A stretch of 6,101 bases of DNA from Rhodoferax sp. (lineage in GTDB: Bacteria > Pseudomonadota > Gammaproteobacteria > Burkholderiales > Burkholderiaceae_C): contig JAIFMA010000174.1 in assembly GCA_020048795.1 (NCBI GenBank), positions 1-6,101 of the forward strand, given 5' to 3'. The notes under the pieces were generated by a model. The model worked only from the letters and a program-made list of their open reading frames with translations. It was not told the origin of the DNA and did not search any database. Of the stretch, positions 1-4,665 are shown piece by piece (position 1 is the stretch's first letter; the number at the start of each line of letters is the position of its first letter). The position numbers were made by a program, and so were the translations under genes.

Positions 1-1
1 T

Positions 2-253
2 ATGCGTAAAGAATACGATTTCAGCACCGCCAAGCGCGGTGCAGTGGCTCAAAGCCCGGGCAAAACCCGCGTCACCATCATGCTTGATGACGATGTGATT
101 GAGGTTTTTCGCGCCCGTGGCGATGCATCAGGACAGGGTTACCAGACGCTGATCAATGCCGCTTTGCGTGCCGCCATTGACCCCGATTCAGCCCCTGTAA
201 CGCTAAAAGCCTTGCGCGCGGCGCTAGATGAACGGTTTGCATTGGCCGCCTGA
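2..253 (+). CDS. brnA: BrnA-type antitoxin (COG3514/DUF4415 family)
   Basis: An 83-residue protein that reads as a member of the BrnA antitoxin family. It has an N-terminal KEYDFSTAKRGAV segment, then PGKTRVTIMLDDDVIEVFR (about residues 19-37) and GYQTLINAALRAAI (about 46-59). These correspond to the basic N-terminus, beta strand and helices of a small ribbon-helix-helix-like DNA-binding fold. In known BrnT/BrnA modules the BrnA protein binds and neutralises the BrnT ribonuclease toxin and represses the shared promoter, and brnT lies directly upstream. Here the ATG is the second base of the window, so brnT and the ribosome binding site cannot be seen. The length fits the family. The C-terminal stretch after residue 60 (DPDSAPVTLKALRAALDERFALAA) is a little longer than in many members. 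The role is inferred from the family; it could also be an orphan antitoxin. Confidence 0.8.
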   Translation: MRKEYDFSTAKRGAVAQSPGKTRVTIMLDDDVIEVFRARGDASGQGYQTLINAALRAAIDPDSAPVTLKALRAALDERFALAA

Positions 254-271
254 CAAATTTCACCTATGTTC

Positions 272-326
272 AAGTTTGATAGCTGCTAGCGCAGACTGAA
301 TAAGCGCTACAGACCAATAACACTTG
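272..326 (+). repeat. Comamonadaceae-type small palindromic repeat, copy A
   Basis: The core GATAGCTGCTAGCGC (278-292) is followed by a short spacer and GCGCTA (304-309). TAGCGC (287-292) pairs with GCGCTA (304-309) across an 11-base loop. The same core recurs at 1165-1179 with one mismatch and in the same orientation. The repeat starts about 20 bp after the brnA stop codon. I recognise this motif as a dispersed intergenic repeat of Comamonadaceae genomes, from memory only. Outer borders are approximate. Confidence 0.65.
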
Positions 327-433
327 GATTGGCGCGGTTGATACGCCCCGCGCGGTGGCTGGCAAAAACTGGAAACTGATATTTTGCGAGCCAATGCTTC
401 TGTGTTACCAGACTTCGAGTTGCAGATCCCGGC

Positions 434-745
434 CACCACATGGTCAATCCACACCCGCAGCTTGGCGGCCAGATAGCGGTTGGGCGGGTACAGCAGCCAG
501 GCGGTGCCGGTCATCAGCTGCCAGTCGGCCAGCACGCTTTCGAGTTGCCCGTCTGCCAGCGCACGCGCTGCGGTGCATTCGGGCAGGCTGGCGATACCCA
601 GGTGGTGCAACGCCCCATCCAGCCGCAGCTCGCTGTGGTTGGCCACGTAGCGGCCACTGATGCCCAGGCTGAATTCATCGCCGTCCTTTTGAAAGCGCCA
701 ATGCCGGTCGCGCTCGTCTTCACCCAGATACAGGTACCTGTGGGC
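434..745 (-). pseudogene. LysR-type regulator, C-terminal fragment
   Basis: Reading the minus strand from about 745, the protein AHRYLYLGEDERDRHWRFQ...SGRYVANHSE...LPECTAARALADGQLESVL and then TAWLLYPPNRYLAAKLRVWIDHVV (ending at 434) matches the last 100 or so residues of a LysR-family effector-binding domain. The ending of the type 'lYPpnRhLapKlRvfiDhl' is especially typical. The N-terminal helix-turn-helix and about the first 190 residues are absent. Similarity stops at about 745, where plus-strand transposase sequence begins. The reading frame stays open from 763 to 260, but the residues after the conserved end (433-260) have no LysR character and run into repeat copy A, so the natural stop also seems lost. 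It is almost certainly non-functional. What it once regulated cannot be told. Confidence 0.75.
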
Positions 746-1000
746 GGTGTTGATTGCCCGCATCTACGAAGTCTTCCCCTGGCTGTGTTCGAACTGCGTT
801 GGGCAGATGCGCGTGATCGCCTCTCAATCACCCACAGCGCAGATCTCACAACCCCCGCATATCGCCCCGGCACGCGGGCCGCCGTTGTGGGATGACGGTG
901 ATGCGCAGATGGGTGACGGTGTTGTGGTCGAGCCGGACTGGGATCTGGCAGCGCAACCCGCGCCAGACCAAGAGGTCGACAGACTACTTCTGGTGGTGAA
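741..1000 (+). pseudogene. IS91/IS801-like transposase, degraded C-terminal fragment
   Basis: From 741 the plus strand reads WAVLIARIYEVFPWLCSNCVGQMRVIA, then loses frame. Residues resembling ITHSAD appear in another frame (about 828-850). The first frame then resumes with PPHIAPARGPPLWDD...EPDWDLAAQPAPDQEVD (about 858-983). This order matches the C-terminus of IS91/IS801-type (Y2) transposases as I know them: a CxxC zinc-binding pair in LCPxCGGxMR, then FITHSADI, then about 15 residues, then PPHIAPARGPPLWDD and PDWDLAAQ. Compared with that pattern there are two compensating frame changes, a deletion of the 'RQILDHIGV' section, and probably a small deletion just before the expected stop near 1000. 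The catalytic tyrosine/HUH part is absent. It is a dead remnant; the family name rests on memory of related sequences. Confidence 0.7.
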
Positions 1001-1162
1001 TTTGGCACACCGGGCGGCTTATCGAGGGTTCACGTGGCTGGAGGGCGATTCCAGGGTGCGGAACTTGGGCTCATGCGGTTGAACTTCCTATCCGTTTCAA
1101 GTGCTGTGGCTGTTGCCAGCCGGGTTGGGTTAGCCCTTGAAGCGTCAAAGTATGCTTCTAAC

Positions 1163-1216
1163 AAGATAGCTGCTGGCGCTTACTGGTAAAGCGCTGAAGG
1201 CGTTTTTTATCCTCAA
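1163..1216 (+). repeat. Comamonadaceae-type small palindromic repeat, copy B
   Basis: The core GATAGCTGCTGGCGC (1165-1179) differs from copy A at one of 15 positions. The arm GCGCT (1176-1180) pairs with AGCGC (1190-1194) around a 9-base loop. A run of six T follows at 1203-1208. It overlaps the 3' end of the minus-strand PIN gene by a few bases, so the end of that gene's transcript would contain the hairpin. Borders are approximate. Confidence 0.65.
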
Positions 1217-1719
1217 GACAGGCGCTGGCCAGGCGGGGCAAGCATGCTGTATTGGACGGCTTGCGCGGTGTCAACACCCAGCGCCAGCAGCCGTTTTTTC
1301 AGGCACAGCACGGCCTTGTCCTTGCTCAGCAGCAGCGCCTGGTGCGCCACCGCCAGGTCGATGAATTTCTGATCATCGGGGTCTTTGCAGGTGACGCCGG
1401 CTTTGGCCGCAACCGGCACGATGTGCACCAGTTTGTCAAACCGGCTCAGCACGCCAGCCAGGGTTGTGGCGTGCGCGGGCTGCGCCAAGTCTGGTGCCGA
1501 CGCGCCGGCCAGGCGCCGGGCAATTTGGCGATAACTCAGCACCCGTACCAGTTCGTCGCGCATGGGCACCGAGGCGATCCAGTGCCAGTGCTGATCACCC
1601 AACGCCTGGCGCAAGGCATCGGTCACCGGATCCTGAAAAACAAACATGTCGAGCACGATGTTGGTGTCAAGCACCAAGCCACGCACAGCGCTCAAGCCTG
1701 CACCCAGGGCAAGCCACAA
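1213..1719 (-). CDS. PIN-domain nuclease, toxin-like family
   Basis: A 168-residue single-domain protein of the PIN fold, closest by motif to the 'putative toxin-antitoxin system toxin component, PIN family' group. Visible acidic metal-site residues, counted from the ATG at 1719, are D18 in LVLDTNIVLD, E56 in MRDELVRVL, and D113 and D116 in CKDPDDQKFIDLA. D134 in LLSKDKAVL is a further candidate. This set predicts a magnesium-dependent RNase; no substrate can be inferred. The ATG at 1719 lies inside the upstream rhodanese gene (28 bp overlap). A GTG at 1686, 5 bp after the rhodanese stop and shortly before the LVLDTN strand, is a likely alternative start that would remove 11 residues. No antitoxin gene lies beside it. 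Its operon partners are a rhodanese and an RNA methyltransferase, so it may be an RNA-processing enzyme rather than a toxin. Confidence 0.82.
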   Translation of the reverse strand: MWLALGAGLSAVRGLVLDTNIVLDMFVFQDPVTDALRQALGDQHWHWIASVPMRDELVRVLSYRQIARRLAGASAPDLAQPAHATTLAGVLSRFDKLVHIVPVAAKAGVTCKDPDDQKFIDLAVAHQALLLSKDKAVLCLKKRLLALGVDTAQAVQYSMLAPPGQRLS

Positions 1720-2084
1720 AAGCGCCAGCCGGTTTCGGTGCCACGGTGCAAGTCGTCGTCCAATTCGCCTTCAAAACCATCCAGCACATTGATGACCTGG
1801 GTGAACCCGGCCGCATCCAGCACGCGGGCGGCCTTGACGGTACGGCTGCCAGAGCGGCACAGCAGCACGATGCAGCGGTTTTTGTCGGGCACTTGTGCCT
1901 GCACGGCCGCCAGAAAGGCCGGCACATCAGGCTCTTCGCTGGGGAATTCGTACCACGCAATGTTGATGGCATCGGGCGGGTGGCCGACATAGTCAAATTC
2001 GACCTTCATCCGCACGTCAATCAACACGGCTTGCGGGTCTTGCTGCAGCAGTGCCCAGGCTTCTTTGGGGAGCAGGTGTTTCAT
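1692..2084 (-). CDS. Rhodanese-like single-domain sulfurtransferase
   Basis: A 130-residue protein with one rhodanese domain. It shows the N-terminal LLQQDPQAVLIDVRMKVEFDYVGHPPDAINIAWYEF section (about residues 12-47; 'DVR.. E...GH.p.AinI') and the active-site loop CRSGSR beginning at C76, after strand IVLLC. The C-terminal helix and 'V.NVLDGFEGELDDD' segment (about 97-112) are typical of rhodanese domains. Catalysis would go through a persulfide on C76, passing sulfur to an acceptor that cannot be named; the cytoplasm is expected because no signal peptide is seen. Its ATG overlaps the stop codon of the upstream methyltransferase gene (ATGA), with no clear ribosome binding site, which points to translational coupling. 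Its 3' end overlaps or nearly touches the PIN gene. The tail GTETGWRFCGLPWVQA resembles extended rhodaneses in betaproteobacteria. The family call is firm, the physiological role unknown. Confidence 0.9.
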   Translation of the reverse strand: MKHLLPKEAWALLQQDPQAVLIDVRMKVEFDYVGHPPDAINIAWYEFPSEEPDVPAFLAAVQAQVPDKNRCIVLLCRSGSRTVKAARVLDAAGFTQVINVLDGFEGELDDDLHRGTETGWRFCGLPWVQA

Positions 2085-3493
2085 GGCGGAGTAACCCGGG
2101 TCGGAAGCGCGGGTTGGCTGGTGCCAGGCACTCGCGCTGAGCCGGCCACCATGTCAAAGCGAAACAGCCGACATTCGATCGGGCCGTTCCACATCGGCAC
2201 CCGGCGCGACTCTTTCAGGCGCATCTTGCCGGGCAGTTTCAGGTCGGGGGTCAGCAGCCAGGCGGTCCAGCCGCTGTAGTTTTTCTTCCAGTGGGTCGCC
2301 AATTGGCTGAAAAATTCACCGCCGTTGTCGGTTTGAGGCAGCTCGCGGGCCCCAAAGCGACCGGCTGGTGCCTGCGGGCCGTCAGTGGCATCGTCTTCAT
2401 AACTGGTGCCAGACAGCGGCGCTTGCCGCTCTGGGTGGATCAATCCGTGGTCACGGCTGGGTGTGCGCTCCGGACGGCCGTGCCGCTCAGGGCGCGCCAC
2501 GCCGCCGACATCAATACGCTCACCATAAGGCGGGTTCAGCAGCATGATGCCGCCGCCCGTGCCGGCCACATCGATCGGGGGCAGGCGCTGCAAGGCATCA
2601 CCACCCCGAAACTCAATCACCCCAGCCACCCCGGCGCGTTCGGCATTGCGCTGGGCAAAATCCACCATGCGGTGTGCCACGTCGCTGCCAAAGATAATAG
2701 GTTTTTGGCCTGCAGCGGGCATGCACACTGCGCCAGCAGCTTCATGTTTAATAGCATCCCAGACAGGCTTTTGAAACGGCAGGTATTTCTCGAAGGCAAA
2801 GCGGCGCAAGCTGCCAGCGGCGATGTTGCAGGCCATCTGGGCGGCTTCGATGACGATGGTGCCACTGCCGCAGCAGGGGTCATACAGCGGGTGCAGGTCG
2901 GCCTCGCCGTCGAGCCAGCCGGTGGCGGCCAGCATGGCGGCGGCCAGGGTTTCTTTCAGCGGGGCATCACCTTTGTCCACGCGCCAGCCGCGTTTGAACA
3001 GCGCCTCGCCCGAGGTGTCGATGTAAAGCGAACAACTGTCGGTGGTCAGGTGGGCATAGATGCGCACGTCGGGCCACTGGGTGTTGACATCGGGGCGCAC
3101 GCCCTGGGCCTTGACGCGAAAGCGGTCACATACCGCGTCCTTGATTTTGAGCGCGGCAAAGTTCAGGCTGTTAAGCGGGCTATGCTGGGCGGTAATTTCA
3201 ACCTTGATGCTCTCACGCGGGGTAAACCAGGCCTCCCAGGCCACCTCAGTGGCGGCCCGGTACAAATCCTGCTCAGAGCGGTATTCGGTGTAACTCAGCA
3301 GCACCAGCACGCGTTGCGCCAGGCGGCTGTACAGATTGAGCAGCATGGCGTGCACAAATGAGGTGCGCACCGCCACGCCGCCGCGCTGCTTGGTGATACA
3401 GCCGGGCGGCAGACCGGTGATGCGCAAGACCTCAGGCGCCAGGTAGTCTTCCACGCCGGCGGCGCAGGGCAGGAACAGTTGCAGTTGGTTCAT
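2081..3493 (-). CDS. rlmL: RlmL-like THUMP-domain 23S rRNA (guanine-N2) methyltransferase
   Basis: A 470-residue protein that matches in order the N-terminal (RlmL) half of E. coli RlmKL. It has an N-terminal start domain and THUMP domain (about residues 4-160, including the RPDVNTQWPDVRIYAHL and SLYIDTSGEALFKRGWR segments). Then follow KETLAAAMLAATGW (180-193), the SAM-binding motif DPCCGSGT (205-212), FGSDVAHRMVDFAQRNAERAG (268-288) and the catalytic NPPYGER (320-326). E. coli RlmL makes m2G2445 in 23S rRNA; the same role is inferred here. The RlmK half is missing, as in other stand-alone versions. Residues about 327-391, directly after NPPYGER, are a hydrophilic, proline-, arginine- and acid-rich insert, after which the fold resumes at EFFSQLATHWKKNYSGWTAWLLTPD. 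The first gene of an operon with the rhodanese (4 bp overlap) and PIN genes. No Shine-Dalgarno sequence is visible before the ATG at 3493. An RlmL paralogue with another target is possible. Confidence 0.85.
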   Translation of the reverse strand: MNQLQLFLPCAAGVEDYLAPEVLRITGLPPGCITKQRGGVAVRTSFVHAMLLNLYSRLAQRVLVLLSYTEYRSEQDLYRAATEVAWEAWFTPRESIKVEITAQHSPLNSLNFAALKIKDAVCDRFRVKAQGVRPDVNTQWPDVRIYAHLTTDSCSLYIDTSGEALFKRGWRVDKGDAPLKETLAAAMLAATGWLDGEADLHPLYDPCCGSGTIVIEAAQMACNIAAGSLRRFAFEKYLPFQKPVWDAIKHEAAGAVCMPAAGQKPIIFGSDVAHRMVDFAQRNAERAGVAGVIEFRGGDALQRLPPIDVAGTGGGIMLLNPPYGERIDVGGVARPERHGRPERTPSRDHGLIHPERQAPLSGTSYEDDATDGPQAPAGRFGARELPQTDNGGEFFSQLATHWKKNYSGWTAWLLTPDLKLPGKMRLKESRRVPMWNGPIECRLFRFDMVAGSARVPGTSQPALPTRVTPP

Positions 3494-3495
3494 AG

Positions 3496-3690
3496 TCAGT
3501 ATCGGTGGCAGACATTATCGGCTGCGCCCCTTGCGCAGTGCCCGGCACACCCGGCAGCCATCAGCGCCAATCCACCCCAAGACACCCATGACAGCATCAA
3601 CCATAAGCCAAGAAAAAGAGGTTTTTTATACGCTTTTTTAACACTTATGCATTGACATCGCAGTAGGGCGTGGCTAAAGTGGTTAGTCAT
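3496..3690 (-). CDS. Possible small membrane-anchored peptide (doubtful)
   Basis: An open frame of 64 codons ends 2 bp before the methyltransferase start. It contains a basic stretch (KKAYKK, about residues 18-23), then a hydrophobic, tryptophan-rich span (PLFLGLWLMLSWVSWGGLALMAAGCAG, about 24-50) and a short cysteine-containing tail. This could be a single membrane helix or signal-like segment. Against it: the ribosome binding site is poor (GGGA almost touching the ATG), the frame lies across the divergent promoter region, and I recognise no family. The end position close to rlmL, which itself lacks a ribosome binding site, is the main reason to keep it as a possible coupled leader ORF. It may well be chance. 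Confidence 0.2.
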   Translation of the reverse strand: MTNHFSHALLRCQCISVKKAYKKPLFLGLWLMLSWVSWGGLALMAAGCAGHCARGAADNVCHRY

Positions 3691-3700
3691 ATCCCGTTGA
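3652..3700 (+). promoter_or_regulatory. Promoter candidate(s) for the flagellin-like gene
   Basis: Two readings overlap. Sigma-70 type: TTGACA (3652-3657), a 17 bp spacer and TAAAGT (3675-3680, 4 of 6 to TATAAT), giving a leader of about 75 bases. Sigma-28 (flagellar FliA) type: TAAAGTGG (3675-3682) as the -35 element and CCCGTTGA (3693-3700) resembling the GCCGATAA -10 element at 5 of 8 positions. The gap is 10 bases rather than the usual 11. Flagellin genes are commonly read by sigma-28, so the second reading fits the downstream product, but the sigma-70 match is stronger by sequence. No sigma-54 GG-N10-GC element was recognised. Confidence 0.5.
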
Positions 3701-3752
3701 CACCAGCCAGCCGCTGGATGCCACCCTCCGGCGGGTTGGTCGGTTCATTTTC

Positions 3753-3756
3753 AGGA
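3753..3756 (+). promoter_or_regulatory. Shine-Dalgarno site of the flagellin-like gene
   Basis: AGGA (3753-3756) followed by A residues lies 7 bases before the ATG at 3764. This supports that start over any internal one and places the flagellin-type N-terminus at the true beginning of the protein. Confidence 0.7.
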
Positions 3757-3763
3757 AAAAGTC

Positions 3764-4537
3764 ATGGCTACCGCAACTCTTGGTTCAATAGGCATTTCCA
3801 GCAACAATCAAATTGCCGCACAGAATGCGTCAACGCGACTGCGCCGGTCAAATCGCTTGATGTCTGCCAATTTGGGCACCGGTGACCAAATGAACAGCGC
3901 CAACGGTGCAAACGCAACCAAGCTGACCATATCAAACCAAGCCCAGCAGCTTTCGAACCAGGCGGTAGATTCAAACTCGATGGGCAAGAAGGCAGGCAGC
4001 TCCGGGGCAACAGGCGCTGCGGTCATGCAAACAGCCTACGGCAAAGTATCGCAAGACGTCTTTAACGAAGTGTCAAAGCAACTGTCTGAAATATGGTCTG
4101 GCATTGAGGCGGTTTCGAGGGATTCCACAGACAGCTCCCGAGCAACACTTCAACAGGAATTTAGTGCGGCTCGCGACAAATTGACCAACTTCATTCAATC
4201 TGTAGATACTCGTGGTCAAGAGAGCTACGTGGCGAAGGTCAAGGACGTACTAAGTAATACGCTGAATCAGGCTGACGTTAGCACGTCCAAAGGATCTGAC
4301 AGTGTTTTGAGCGGCCTGACCTTTGGTGGTGCTGGCCTTCTGGTTAGGGGCAAGGTTGTGACTCCGAATGACACAGCACCCGCGGCAGGGCTCAACCTCC
4401 GAGGCATCAGTTTGGATGCCGGGTCTGCCAGTGCTTTGTCCAACAATCTGAGCCGTGATATCGTCAGCCAGGCCGACACCGCCATGCTGGCGCAAGCCAA
4501 TGCGGCGCCACAGCAAGTACTGGGTTTGCTGCAATAA
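3764..4537 (+). CDS. Divergent orphan flagellin-like protein
   Basis: A 257-residue, cysteine-free, Ser/Asn/Ala/Gln-rich protein with one tryptophan. The C-terminus SRDIVSQADTAMLAQANAAPQQVLGLLQ (230-257) matches the flagellin C-terminal D0 helix ('QAGTAMLAQANQAPQxVLSLL'), which is also the part needed for export and filament packing. The N-terminus keeps the flagellin layout: helix 13-37, then NLGTGDQMNSANGANATKLTISNQ (36-59), recalling 'LsTGLrINSAaDDAAGLaISNR', then NQAV (65-68). FNEVSKQLSEIWSGIEAVS...SRATLQQEFSAARDKLTNFI (100-144) recalls the flagellin 'aLnEi.nnLqRireLavqa...D...lq.Ef..l..eI' helices. About ten extra, Gly/Ala-rich residues sit near 74-93, the usual DDAAG and ISNR signatures are altered, and the long C-terminal D1 helix seems missing, replaced by a variable stretch (165-225). 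Its own promoter, ribosome site and terminator make it monocistronic, convergent with rpoN. Third-position GC looks lower than in neighbours, hinting at acquisition. It may be a minor filament component, a cap or junction-like subunit, or a decaying paralogue. Confidence 0.72.
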   Translation: MATATLGSIGISSNNQIAAQNASTRLRRSNRLMSANLGTGDQMNSANGANATKLTISNQAQQLSNQAVDSNSMGKKAGSSGATGAAVMQTAYGKVSQDVFNEVSKQLSEIWSGIEAVSRDSTDSSRATLQQEFSAARDKLTNFIQSVDTRGQESYVAKVKDVLSNTLNQADVSTSKGSDSVLSGLTFGGAGLLVRGKVVTPNDTAPAAGLNLRGISLDAGSASALSNNLSRDIVSQADTAMLAQANAAPQQVLGLLQ

Positions 4538-4556
4538 GTTTCGTTGGCACTGGCTG

Positions 4557-4607
4557 CCCAGCTCGCCCCCACTGCGGTTTGGCGGGCTGTGAGTTGGGTT
4601 TGTTTTT
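4557..4607 (+). terminator. Intrinsic terminator after the flagellin-like gene
   Basis: CCCAGCTC (4557-4564) pairs with GAGTTGGG (4591-4598), with one G-T wobble. An inner stem GCCC (4565-4568) with GGGC (4584-4587) extends it, and TTTGTTTTT (4599-4607) follows directly. It begins 19 bases after the stop codon and would stop plus-strand transcripts before they run into the convergent rpoN gene. Confidence 0.7.
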
Positions 4608-4617
4608 CAAAATGTTG

Positions 4618-4657
4618 GGGACAGAGCAAATTTGCTTCGCAAATGTTGGTCTGTCCC
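4618..4657. repeat. REP/MITE-like GGGACAGA...TCTGTCCC palindrome
   Basis: An imperfect 40 bp inverted repeat. Outer arms are GGGACAGA (4618-4625) and TCTGTCCC (4650-4657); CAA/TTG pairs (4627-4629, 4646-4648) continue the stem; inner arms ATTTGC (4630-4635) and GCAAAT (4639-4644) close on a TTC loop. One G-G mismatch and one bulged G interrupt it. The GGGACAGA type of end is familiar from dispersed repetitive palindromes in proteobacteria, some mobilised by REP-associated tyrosine transposases; no such transposase is in the window. It sits 8 bp beyond the rpoN stop codon and may protect the 3' end of that message. No T-run follows on either strand. Confidence 0.7.
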
Positions 4658-4665
4658 GCAAAGTC

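Larger units (their letters stand above)
254..1212. other. Gene-free decayed region between brnA and the PIN gene
   Basis: This stretch of about 960 bases has no intact gene that I can support. In order it holds repeat copy A, non-conserved sequence (about 327-433), the LysR fragment (minus), the transposase fragment (plus), non-recognised sequence (about 1001-1160) and repeat copy B. Other ORFs crossing it have no coherent family signal. It looks like a site of past insertion and deletion. Confidence 0.7.

Noticed and set aside
260..433. Open frame continuing after the LysR fragment
   Set aside because: These residues are not LysR-like and run through repeat copy A; they look like read-through past a lost stop rather than a real C-terminus.
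747..1082. 111-codon plus-strand frame as an intact gene
   Set aside because: Its start (GTG) lies inside transposase sequence that begins earlier, and it lacks an internal section seen in the family; treated as a pseudogene remnant.
1176..1208. Repeat copy B as a plus-strand intrinsic terminator
   Set aside because: The T-run starts 8 bases after the hairpin and no intact plus-strand gene precedes it; on the minus strand, where the PIN gene ends, no T-run follows the stem.
1252..2279. Plus-strand open frames opposite the PIN and rhodanese genes
   Set aside because: They mirror conserved minus-strand genes and have no domain or ribosome site support.
2291..3361. Long plus-strand open frame opposite rlmL
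   Set aside because: It is the antisense of a clearly conserved methyltransferase; the product is His/Ala/Gly-rich with no family signal, as expected from GC-rich codon use on the other strand.
3625..3630. TATAAA (minus strand) as a -10 element for the rlmL operon
   Set aside because: No acceptable -35 element at 16-18 bp; in an A/T-rich run such a match is expected by chance, so it is not listed as a promoter.
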